This document shows positions 8,797-19,237 of a stretch of 64,000 bases of DNA, in pieces. The DNA is from Methylobacterium sp. GXS13 (GTDB taxonomy: Bacteria; Pseudomonadota; Alphaproteobacteria; Rhizobiales; Beijerinckiaceae). The stretch lies in assembly GCF_001455965.1 (NCBI RefSeq), contig NZ_LKKO01000039.1:1-64000 (forward strand), in the 5' to 3' direction. Both the position numbers and the translations under genes were made by a program. Position 1 is the first letter of the stretch. Each line of letters opens with the position of its first letter. The notes under the pieces are model-generated. The model was not told the origin of the DNA, did no database searches, and saw nothing but the letters and a program-made list of their open reading frames with translations.

Positions 8797-9879
8797 ATGA
8801 ACGAACGCGTCGAACCCGCCGCGCTGGCGGATGGCCGGCCCCTCGCATCCCTGGTCCCAGCCGCGGGCGGCCTGCCGGCCGATCACCCGAAGGTGGCCTG
8901 GGGCCGCGTCGGCGTCCTGCTGATGAACCTCGGTACCCCCGAGGGCACCAGCTACTGGCCGATGCGGCGCTACCTCAAGGAATTCCTGTCGGACCGCCGC
9001 GTCATCGAGGTGCCGCGGCTGATCTGGTGGCCGCTGCTGAACCTGATCATCCTGACCAAGCGCCCGGGGCCGAAGGGCCGCGACTACGCCAGTGTCTGGA
9101 ACAACGCCCGCAACGAGGGCCCGCTCAAGACCACCACCCGCGGCCAGAGCGAGCGCCTTCAGGCCGCGATGGGCGAGTCCGTCGTGGTCGACTGGGCGAT
9201 GCGCTACGGCAAGCCGGAGGTCGCCGACCGGCTCCAGGCGCTGCTCGACCAGGGCTGCGACCGGATCCTGCTGGTGCCGCTCTATCCGCAATACGCGGCG
9301 GCCACCTCGGCCACCGCCTGCGACCAGGCGTTCCGCGCGCTGATGGACATGCGCTGGCAGCCAACGGTTCGGGTGTCGCCGCCCTATCACGACGACCCGG
9401 TCTACATCGCAGCCATGGCCGATTCGATCCGGGAGGGCCTGGCCAAGCTCGATTTCGAGCCCGAGGTGATCCTGACCTCGTTCCATGGCGTCCCGCGCAG
9501 CTACCTGCTCAAGGGCGATCCCTATCATTGCCAGTGCCACAAGACCGGACGCCTGATCCGGGAGGCTCTGGGGATGTCGCCCGAGCGCATGCGGGTCACC
9601 TTCCAGTCGCGCTTCGGCAACGAGGAATGGCTGAAGCCCTACACGGACGAGACCGTGACGGAACTGGCGAAATCCGGCGTCAAGCGCATGGCGATCGTCG
9701 CTCCCGGCTTCACGGCGGATTGCCTGGAGACGCTGGAAGAGCTCGACGGCGAGAATCGCCATTATTTCGAGGGCAACGGCGGCGAGCGCTTCGCCTATAT
9801 CCCATGCCTCAACGATTCCGATCTCGGCATGAAGGTGATCGAGCACGTGGTACGCCGCGAGCTTCAGGGCTGGCTCTGA
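8797..9879 (+). CDS. hemH: ferrochelatase
   Basis: The 360-aa enzyme inserts Fe(II) into protoporphyrin IX in the last step of heme synthesis. It shows LLMNLGTPEG near residue 45, SFHGVPRSYL with the catalytic histidine, the DPYHCQC segment, and GFTADCLETLEEL. The N-terminal 35 residues are a non-conserved extension of a type common in alphaproteobacteria. It stands alone, followed by a stem-loop. Confidence 0.95.
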   Translation: MNERVEPAALADGRPLASLVPAAGGLPADHPKVAWGRVGVLLMNLGTPEGTSYWPMRRYLKEFLSDRRVIEVPRLIWWPLLNLIILTKRPGPKGRDYASVWNNARNEGPLKTTTRGQSERLQAAMGESVVVDWAMRYGKPEVADRLQALLDQGCDRILLVPLYPQYAAATSATACDQAFRALMDMRWQPTVRVSPPYHDDPVYIAAMADSIREGLAKLDFEPEVILTSFHGVPRSYLLKGDPYHCQCHKTGRLIREALGMSPERMRVTFQSRFGNEEWLKPYTDETVTELAKSGVKRMAIVAPGFTADCLETLEELDGENRHYFEGNGGERFAYIPCLNDSDLGMKVIEHVVRRELQGWL

Positions 9880-9906
9880 CGCAAAAGCGCCGGGGCGCCG
9901 CTTGCG
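9880..9906 (+). terminator. stem-loop after hemH
   Basis: CGCAA, a small bulge, GCGCC, a GG loop, GGCGC, a small bulge and TTGCG form a compact hairpin immediately after the hemH stop codon. No uridine tract follows, so it may be a 3'-end stabiliser rather than an intrinsic terminator. Confidence 0.4.
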
Positions 9907-9973
9907 GACGGCCCCGGCCGGCCTATCATCGTCCGAAGCTGGACAATTGTCAGATCCGGCGTCGGAGGATCAC

Positions 9974-10132
9974 ATGGCGTTCTTCATCGGGATCGCGTGT
10001 CCCTGGCTGCTGATCGCGGTGCTCGACCGGATCGCCGAAGGCCGCCGCACGGCCGAACTCGCCGCGCTCGGCGTCACGACACCGTCGCCGGCCGCGCGTT
10101 CGTCGTACCTGCATCCCGACCGGCCGTATTGA
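9974..10132 (+). CDS. hypothetical 52-aa membrane protein
   Basis: A short gene with a strong ribosome-binding site (GGAGGA five bases before the ATG). The first 20 residues (AFFIGIACPWLLIAVLDRI) form one hydrophobic segment, followed by a polar tail. It lies about 95 bp after hemH in the same orientation. No family is recognised; the ribosome-binding site and segment structure support real translation. Confidence 0.6.
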   Translation: MAFFIGIACPWLLIAVLDRIAEGRRTAELAALGVTTPSPAARSSYLHPDRPY

Positions 10133-10218
10133 GAGGCTGAGAGCGGCCGTGACGCGGGCCGACCCGACGCTCTCGTCGAAAGACGCTGAAATCGGATGCC
10201 TTCTCCAACCCAAACGCT

Positions 10219-10323
10219 CATCCTGAGGTGCTGCGAAGCAGCCTCGAAGGAGGCTTCTAGGAGTCGCCGAGACACCTGAAGGGCTCCTTCGAGGCGTCCG
10301 CTACGCGAACGCACCTCGGGATG
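10219..10323. repeat. intergenic palindromic repeat (~105 bp)
   Basis: The element begins CATCCTGAGGTGC and ends GCACCTCGGGATG, an inverted repeat with one mismatch. Inside it, GAAGCAGCCTCGAAGGAGG and CTCCTTCGAGGC pair again, giving a long cruciform. Elements with CATCCTGAGGTGC ends are, from memory, abundant non-coding repeats in Methylobacterium and Bradyrhizobium genomes. It lies between the 52-aa gene and the convergent parvulin gene and could act in mRNA 3'-end protection. Confidence 0.75.
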
Positions 10324-10355
10324 TGGCCGTGGTTGGGACGTTCGTCCCTATCCGA

Positions 10356-11264
10356 TCACGGCTTCTTCGTCTCAGGCGCCGGCTGAGCCGCAGCAGGCGC
10401 AGCGTCGGTGCGGTCGATCTTGGCCTCGGCGCGCAGCTTCAGGATCAGGTCCTGCTGCGCCTTGCGGACGATGTGCTGGTCGATCTGGTCCTTCAGCTCG
10501 TCAAAGCTCGGCTGCGGCTTGGTGCGCTTTTCCTCGACCTTGATCACGTGCCAGCCGAACTGGCTCTTGACCGGGTCGGAGACCTGGCCGGGCTTCATCG
10601 CGAAAGCGGCATTGGCGAAATCCGGGACCATCCGCTCCTTGGTGAACCAGCCGAGATCGCCGCCCTCGGCCTTCGAGCCGGGATCCTTCGAGGTCTCGGC
10701 CGCCACCTTCGCGAAATCCTCGCCGCCCTTGATCCGCGCGGCGATCTTCTTCGCATCGCCCTCGTTGTCCACCAGGATGTGGCGGGCGTGCACCTCCTCC
10801 TCGGGCTTCATCAGCTTGACCGTCTGATCGAAGATCGCGTGTTCGGCCTCGGGCGTGACCGCGCGCTTGGCCTCCTGCTCCAGGTAGTCGTCGAGCAGGA
10901 GCTTGTCGCGGAAATAGGCGAGCTTGCGCTTGAATTCCGGCGAGTCGCCGATCTTGGCGGCCTCGGCGGCCTGTGCGCCGACCCGCAGGTCGACCATGTA
11001 ATCCACCAGCAGGCTCTTCTTCTGCGCCTCGTCCACCCCCGGCAGCGATAGGGCCGGGTCATCCGCCGCGATCGCGAGATCACCCTGCGTGATCGGCTTG
11101 CCGTTGACGGTGGCCACGACGGTGTCGGGGCTTGGGGCGGGAGTCGCCGTGTTCGCCGCGGGCGTCGATGGGGTCGCCTGAGGCGCCTGGGCCAGCGCAA
11201 ATCCTGGCATCGCGAGCATCAGGGCGAGCGCGCTCGCGCGCCGGAGAAAGGCGGTATTCGGCAT
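10356..11264 (-). CDS. periplasmic peptidylprolyl isomerase (parvulin/PrsA-SurA type)
   Basis: A 302-aa protein with a signal peptide (FLRRASALALMLAMPGFALA), an Ala/Thr/Pro linker, a SurA-N-like helical segment (about 50-140) and a parvulin domain (about 155-260). The domain shows VHARHILV, GGEDFAKVA, EGGDLGWFTKERMVPDF and QFGWHVIKVE. It should speed proline isomerisation of exported proteins. The ATG at 11264 is preferred because the signal peptide follows it directly. It is divergent from secA, which fits a role in export and folding. Confidence 0.88.
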   Translation of the reverse strand: MPNTAFLRRASALALMLAMPGFALAQAPQATPSTPAANTATPAPSPDTVVATVNGKPITQGDLAIAADDPALSLPGVDEAQKKSLLVDYMVDLRVGAQAAEAAKIGDSPEFKRKLAYFRDKLLLDDYLEQEAKRAVTPEAEHAIFDQTVKLMKPEEEVHARHILVDNEGDAKKIAARIKGGEDFAKVAAETSKDPGSKAEGGDLGWFTKERMVPDFANAAFAMKPGQVSDPVKSQFGWHVIKVEEKRTKPQPSFDELKDQIDQHIVRKAQQDLILKLRAEAKIDRTDAAPAAAQPAPETKKP

Positions 11265-11513
11265 GCTGGCGTAGTCCTCGGCTGACGTCTCGTCGCCGCC
11301 CCTGATCACAGTCGGGCGGCCGGCCGCGGACAGGTGGCGCGCGTCGCGCGAGAAGGCAAGCGCTGCCGTTTTCGCCTTCCGGAGCCCGCCGTGTCGGAGG
11401 CCACCTCTTTCAGGTGCGTCGGCGGATGTTTACCTCTATAAGCCCGGCCAACTCCGCCAAGGCCGGCCCGCCACGCTCACCCGTCGGCGGGCTCGCGCGT
11501 CTGCAGGTCAACG

Positions 11514-14408
<2,895 letters not shown>

Positions 14409-14421
14409 GGCGGCCCATATC

Positions 14422-15093
14422 ATGGCCGCCCGCACGGTCTTCGTCGCCGGTGCCGGTACCGAGATCGGTAAGACCTACGTCACCGCGGCGCTGACCCGGC
14501 GCCTGCGGGGGCAGGGCCGACCGGTGCGGACGCTGAAGCCGCTCGCGAGCGGCGTGCCGCCGCTCAGCGATCCAGCCTTTGCGGAGAGCGACACCGCCCG
14601 GCTGCTCGACGCACAGGGGCTCTCCGTCGAGGCCGATGCCGTCGAGGCCTGCTCACCCTGGCGGTTCGCAGCCCCGCTCGCCCCCGATCAGGCTGCGGTC
14701 CTGGAGGGCCGGTCCGTAGCGCTGGCCGACCTCGTCGGCTGGTGCCGGGCGCAGGTCGCCTGCAGCGAGGGGACCCTGATCATCGAGGGCGTGGGCGGGC
14801 TCATGAGTCCGATCACGGAGGCAGCCACCGGACTCGACTGGCTCAAGGCGCTGGCCGTGCCGACGATCCTCGTCTCCGGCAGCTATCTCGGGGCGATCAG
14901 CCACGCGCTCACCGCCCGCGAGACCCTGCGCCTGCACGGCATCACGCTCCGCGCCGTCGTGGTGAGCGAGAGCGCGGGAGCGCCGGCGCCGCTCGCAACC
15001 GTGGCGGCGTCGATCGTCCGCCATGCCGGCGTACCGGTCTTCGGCTTGCGGCGCGGGGAAGCCTGTCCGGAGGCTTTGGCCGATCTGGTGTGA
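14422..15093 (+). CDS. bioD: dethiobiotin synthetase
   Basis: The 223-aa enzyme forms the ureido ring of dethiobiotin from diaminopelargonate, CO2 and ATP. The P-loop reads GAGTEIGKT, where GTDTxVGKT is usual, followed by LKPLASG (substrate lysine) and EGVGGLMSPI. It starts 13 bp after secA and is probably co-transcribed with it, away from any other biotin gene in the window. Reading from the earlier in-frame start would overlap secA and is not supported. Confidence 0.88.
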   Translation: MAARTVFVAGAGTEIGKTYVTAALTRRLRGQGRPVRTLKPLASGVPPLSDPAFAESDTARLLDAQGLSVEADAVEACSPWRFAAPLAPDQAAVLEGRSVALADLVGWCRAQVACSEGTLIIEGVGGLMSPITEAATGLDWLKALAVPTILVSGSYLGAISHALTARETLRLHGITLRAVVVSESAGAPAPLATVAASIVRHAGVPVFGLRRGEACPEALADLV

Positions 15094-15146
15094 GCGGGTC
15101 GGGGCTCAACTCAGCGCCAGTCTGATCGATTAACCCAATACCCCAC

Positions 15147-15240
15147 CGTCACGGCGAGCGCAGCGAAGCACCACCCCGTGTGGCGCGCGGTTTTTCTGTG
15201 TAGCGGATCCCTGGGTTGCTTCGCTGCGCTCGCAATGACG
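15147..15240. repeat. intergenic palindromic repeat (~94 bp)
   Basis: The left arm CGTCACGGCGAGCGCAGCGA and the right arm (TCGCTGCGCTCGCAATGACG) are inverted copies with a few differences. A GC-rich centre contains a short T-run. The CGTCATTGCGAGCG end sequence is a form I recall as widespread between alphaproteobacterial genes. It ends ten bases before the first possible kup start codon. Confidence 0.75.
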
Positions 15241-15249
15241 TGAGGGCCG

Positions 15250-17307
15250 ATGGCAAGCTCTTCGGTCGCAAGCGGATCCGGCCGCATCGGCTTCCACTTC
15301 GACGGCGAGCGCTCTACCTGTCCCGGCAGGGAAGAGATTGAATCCCGCGGGAGCCGTGCGTTGAGTCAGTCCCTTGCCCCCGCGGCGGCGCCCGGTTCCA
15401 AGGCCGGTGCCAGCGACGACATCGCGTCCCCAAAAGCCAAGCTCAAGCCGGCGCTGGTCTTCGGCGCGCTCGGCGTCGTCTACGGCGACATCGGCACCAG
15501 CCCGCTCTACGCCTTCAAGGAGGCCGTGAAGGCCGCCACCGCGGGCGGCGCATCGGTGCCGGAAGCCGCCACCGGCGCGGTGTCGCTGATCCTATGGTCG
15601 CTCATCCTGATCGTGTCGCTGAAATACGCGGTTCTGATTCTGCGGGCCGACAACAAGGGCGAGGGCGGCATCGTCGCCATGCTCGCCCTGTTGGGGGCCC
15701 GTCAGGCCCGGCACGGGACCTGGAAGGCCGCCCTGCTGGTCGTCGGGCTGATCGGTGCGGCCCTGCTCTACGGCGACGGGGCGATCACGCCGGCGATCTC
15801 GGTCCTGTCGGCCATCGAGGGTTTGAAGGTTGACGCCCCGGCCCTCGGGCACTTCGTCGTGCCGATCACCATCGCGATCCTGGTCGGTCTGTTCGCTGTC
15901 CAGCACAAGGGCGTGGCCGCGATCGGCCGGGTGTTCGGCCCGGTGATGCTGGTCTGGTTCGTGGTGCTGGCCACGCTCGGGATCCTCGGCATTCTCGACA
16001 AGCCGGAGATCCTCACCGCGCTCAATCCGCTGCGCGCCGTCGAGTTCATGCTGCATGCCGGCTGGCACGTGAGCTTCGCCATGCTCGGTGCAGCGTTCCT
16101 CGCGGTCACCGGCGGCGAGGCGATGTACGCCGATCTCGGCCATTTCGGCGCGATGCCGATCCGGGCGGCCTGGTTCGTCCTGGTCCTGCCGGCGCTCGTC
16201 CTCAATTATTTCGGTCAGGGGGCCCTGCTGCTGGCATCACCGGACGCGATCGAGAACCCGTTCTTTCGCCTGTGCCCGGATTGGGGCCATTACCCGCTGA
16301 TCGCGCTGGCGACGCTGGCGACGATCATCGCCTCGCAGGCGATCATCTCCGGCGTGTTCTCCCTGACCCAGCAATCGGTGCAGCTCGGCTTCCTGCCGGC
16401 CATGCGCATCGTCCAGACGGCAAAGGAGGAGCGCGGGCAGATCTACGTGCCGATGGTGAATTGGCTGCTCGCCGTCGCGACCCTGGTGGCGGTGGTAATG
16501 TTCGGCTCCTCGGACGCTCTGGCCGGCGCCTACGGCATCGCGGTGTCGATGCTGATGGCCATCACCACCCTGCTCGCCGCACTCATCGCCCTGCGCTGGG
16601 GCTACAACCCGATCCTGGTCTTTGCAGTCAACGGCTTGTTCCTGACCATCGACGCCGTGTTCTTCGCGGCCAACAGCGTGAAGATCCTGGAAGGCGGCTG
16701 GTTTCCCCTGGTGCTCGCCGGCCTCGTCGCGCTGATGATGCTCACTTGGAAGAAGGGGAACGAGCTGGTCGAGGAGGCGCGGGTCGCTCTGCGTCTGCCG
16801 GAGGACGCCTTCCTGGCCGGGCTCCAGCACCGGGAGCTGCTGCGCCTGCCCGGTACCGCGGCGTTCCTGTCGGCGGCCGTGCACGGAATCCCGCTCCACC
16901 TGTCGCGCTTCGTCGAGCGCAACCGCGCGCTGACGGAGCGGATCCTGATCATCACCGCGCTCTACGAAGAGACCCCGACGGTTCCGGCGGAGCAGCGCGC
17001 CCACGTGACGATCCTGGCACCGGACTTCTACCGGGTGATCCTGCGCTACGGATTCATGGAGGAGGCCTCGATCCCGGAGGGGCTCGCCTGCGCGGTTGCG
17101 GCCCGCCATCTGCCGGCGCACGTGATCGCGGACATGACCGTGTTCGTCGGCCACGAGACCATCATCCCCAAGAACGACAAGCGCGGGATGGCGCCGTGGC
17201 GGGAGAACCTCTTCGCCTTCATGCAGCGCAACGCCGAGCGCACCGGCGCTTTCTTCGGCGTGCCGACGCGGCAGGTGGTGGAGGTCGGCACCGAGATCGA
17301 GATCTGA
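15250..17307 (+). CDS. kup: Kup-type potassium uptake transporter
   Basis: A 685-aa K+ transporter with about 12 transmembrane segments. The family signature LGVVYGDIGTSPLYAFKE comes first, then GEGGIVAMLAL and further segments, with a hydrophilic C-terminal domain of about 200 residues. The start is uncertain: the ATG at 15250 adds a non-conserved leader, while the in-frame TTG at 15361, with GGGAG seven bases before it, gives 648 aa, closer to the family norm. Confidence 0.93.
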   Translation: MASSSVASGSGRIGFHFDGERSTCPGREEIESRGSRALSQSLAPAAAPGSKAGASDDIASPKAKLKPALVFGALGVVYGDIGTSPLYAFKEAVKAATAGGASVPEAATGAVSLILWSLILIVSLKYAVLILRADNKGEGGIVAMLALLGARQARHGTWKAALLVVGLIGAALLYGDGAITPAISVLSAIEGLKVDAPALGHFVVPITIAILVGLFAVQHKGVAAIGRVFGPVMLVWFVVLATLGILGILDKPEILTALNPLRAVEFMLHAGWHVSFAMLGAAFLAVTGGEAMYADLGHFGAMPIRAAWFVLVLPALVLNYFGQGALLLASPDAIENPFFRLCPDWGHYPLIALATLATIIASQAIISGVFSLTQQSVQLGFLPAMRIVQTAKEERGQIYVPMVNWLLAVATLVAVVMFGSSDALAGAYGIAVSMLMAITTLLAALIALRWGYNPILVFAVNGLFLTIDAVFFAANSVKILEGGWFPLVLAGLVALMMLTWKKGNELVEEARVALRLPEDAFLAGLQHRELLRLPGTAAFLSAAVHGIPLHLSRFVERNRALTERILIITALYEETPTVPAEQRAHVTILAPDFYRVILRYGFMEEASIPEGLACAVAARHLPAHVIADMTVFVGHETIIPKNDKRGMAPWRENLFAFMQRNAERTGAFFGVPTRQVVEVGTEIEI

Positions 17308-17349
17308 GGCCTCGGCGCGCCATGGGTGGCCGGCCCGCAGCTTGGAACG

Positions 17350-17367
17350 CATAAAGACATGTTTATG
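17350..17367 (+). promoter_or_regulatory. CATAAA-N6-TTTATG palindrome before ahcY (candidate SahR/SamR-type operator)
   Basis: CATAAAGACATGTTTATG has perfect outer half-sites and lies 78 bp before the ahcY start. From memory, ArsR-family regulators of the S-adenosylmethionine/S-adenosylhomocysteine cycle in alphaproteobacteria use palindromes of the ATAAAGA...TCTTTAT form. The overlapping sequence AAGACAT-GTTT-ATGTCTT (17354-17371) is also a perfect hairpin. Operator function is inference. Confidence 0.55.
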
Positions 17368-17444
17368 TCTTGATTGCTTCGTATCCTGCGAAGTGGTACG
17401 GGCTTGCCTCGAACCGCAACGCGAACACACGGAGCCGCCGACTC

Positions 17445-18845
17445 ATGGCCAAGGATTACATCGTCAAGGACATCGGGCTGGCCGATTACGGCCGCAAGGA
17501 AATCTCGATCGCCGAGACGGAGATGCCGGGCCTGATGGCGGTCCGCGAGGAATACGGCGCGGCGCAGCCCCTGAAGGGCGCCAAGATCGCCGGCTCGCTG
17601 CACATGACGATCCAGACCGCGGTGCTGATCGAGACCCTCAAGGCGCTCGGCGCCGACATCCGCTGGGTCTCCTGCAATATCTACTCGACCCAGGACCACG
17701 CCGCCGCCGCCATCGCGGCCGCCGGCATCCCGGTCTTCGCCGTGAAGGGCGAGACCCTGGAGGAGTACTGGGACTACACCTCGCGCCTGTTCGACTGGCA
17801 TGACGGCGGCATGCCGAACATGATCCTCGACGACGGCGGCGACGCCACCATGTTCGTCCACCTCGGCCTGCGCGCCGAGAACGGCGACACCGCCTTCCTC
17901 GACAAGCCCGAGAGCGAGGAGGAGGAGGTGTTCTTCGCGCTTCTGAAGAAGAAGCTCGCCGAGAAGCCGAAGGGCTGGTTCGCCGGCCTCGCCGACAGCA
18001 TCAAGGGCGTCTCCGAGGAGACCACCACGGGCGTCCACCGCCTGTACGTGCTGGCCAAGGAGGGCAAGCTGCTCTTCCCGGCGATCAACGTGAACGACTC
18101 GGTCACCAAGTCGAAGTTCGACAACCTCTACGGCTGCAAGGAGTCGCTGGTCGACGGCATCCGCCGCGGCACCGACGTCATGATGGCCGGCAAGGTCGCC
18201 ATGGTCGCGGGCTTCGGCGATGTCGGCAAGGGCTCGGCCGCGTCGCTCCGCAACGCCGGCTGCCGCGTGCTCGTGTCGGAGATCGACCCGATCTGCGCGC
18301 TCCAGGCCGCCATGGAGGGCTACGAGGTCGTGACGATGGAGGACGCCGCCCCGCGCGCCGACATCTTCGTCACCGCCACGGGCAACAAGGACATCATCAC
18401 CCTCGACCACATGCGGGCGATGAAGGACCGGGCGATCGTCTGCAACATCGGCCACTTCGACAACGAGATTCAGGTCGCCGGCCTGAAGAACCTGAAATGG
18501 TCGAACATCAAGCCGCAGGTGGACGAGATCACCTTCGCGGACGGCCACCGCATCATCCTCCTGTCGGAGGGGCGCCTGGTGAACCTCGGCAACGCGACCG
18601 GTCACCCGTCCTTCGTGATGTCGGCCTCGTTCACCAACCAGACCCTGGCGCAGATCGAGCTCTGGACCAACACGACCAAGTACCAGAAGCAGGTCTACAC
18701 CCTGCCCAAGACCCTCGACGAGAAGGTCGCGGCGCTGCACCTCGAGAAGATCGGCGTGAAGCTCTCCAAGCTGCGCCCCGACCAGGCCGCCTATATCGGC
18801 GTGTCCGAGTCCGGCCCGTTCAAGTCCGAGCATTACCGCTACTGA
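17445..18845 (+). CDS. ahcY: adenosylhomocysteinase
   Basis: The 466-aa enzyme splits S-adenosylhomocysteine to adenosine and homocysteine, clearing the product inhibitor of methyltransferases. It has the Rossmann motif [10 protein letters not shown] for bound NAD, the block [20 protein letters not shown], and the conserved C-terminal end KSEHYRY. A 40-residue insertion around [12 protein letters not shown] is usual for the long form. The ATG at 17445 matches the family N-terminus ([10 protein letters not shown]); the 25-codon upstream extension is not conserved and would overlap the palindrome region. Confidence 0.97.
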   Translation: MAKDYIVKDIGLADYGRKEISIAETEMPGLMAVREEYGAAQPLKGAKIAGSLHMTIQTAVLIETLKALGADIRWVSCNIYSTQDHAAAAIAAAGIPVFAVKGETLEEYWDYTSRLFDWHDGGMPNMILDDGGDATMFVHLGLRAENGDTAFLDKPESEEEEVFFALLKKKLAEKPKGWFAGLADSIKGVSEETTTGVHRLYVLAKEGKLLFPAINVNDSVTKSKFDNLYGCKESLVDGIRRGTDVMMAGKVAMVAGFGDVGKGSAASLRNAGCRVLVSEIDPICALQAAMEGYEVVTMEDAAPRADIFVTATGNKDIITLDHMRAMKDRAIVCNIGHFDNEIQVAGLKNLKWSNIKPQVDEITFADGHRIILLSEGRLVNLGNATGHPSFVMSASFTNQTLAQIELWTNTTKYQKQVYTLPKTLDEKVAALHLEKIGVKLSKLRPDQAAYIGVSESGPFKSEHYRY

Positions 18846-19237
18846 GCCGGCGGCGGTCGGGCAGCGATCCGGTTCGGCGCATGGCCGAACCGGAGGTTGA
18901 GGTTCTGACCCCCGACGCGGTCTCCGTACGGATCCGGACGCAGCGACAGACAACCAGAAAAGGGCCCGGCGCGCTGCGTCGGGCCCTTTCGTTTGTCAAT
19001 CCGTTTCAGGGCAACCGCACTGTGTCTTCTGAGTGTCGTTAACGGATGATTGTGACGGGCGGGCGTATAGCCACGCTTCGTTCCCCTTCCGGGTCGATTC
19101 CGCCGCACGGTAAGGTGCGGGCGAATCTTTGATCGGTGGATCCGCGACGGTTCGAGAGAATCATCTGCGGGAACGGTGCGTTCTGCACCGCGCGGTTGCA
19201 CGCGCATTCGGATCGCCAGGGTGGGGGCAGGGCTATC
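18846..19237. other. intergenic region, ahcY to DivL-like kinase
   Basis: About 390 bp hold the ahcY terminator and, beyond it, no convincing gene. The open frame from 19136 into the kinase gene is probably leader sequence. I see no clear promoter boxes. Confidence 0.5.
18959..18994 (+). terminator. rho-independent terminator of ahcY
   Basis: AAAGGGCCCG pairs perfectly with CGGGCCCTTT over 10 bp around an 11-base loop, and the downstream arm runs into TTTCGTTTG. It lies about 115 bp after the ahcY stop. Confidence 0.85.

Noticed and set aside
17308..17444. SAH or SAM riboswitch upstream of ahcY
   Set aside because: No conserved SAH- or SAM-II-riboswitch core is visible; the palindrome reads better as a protein-binding operator.
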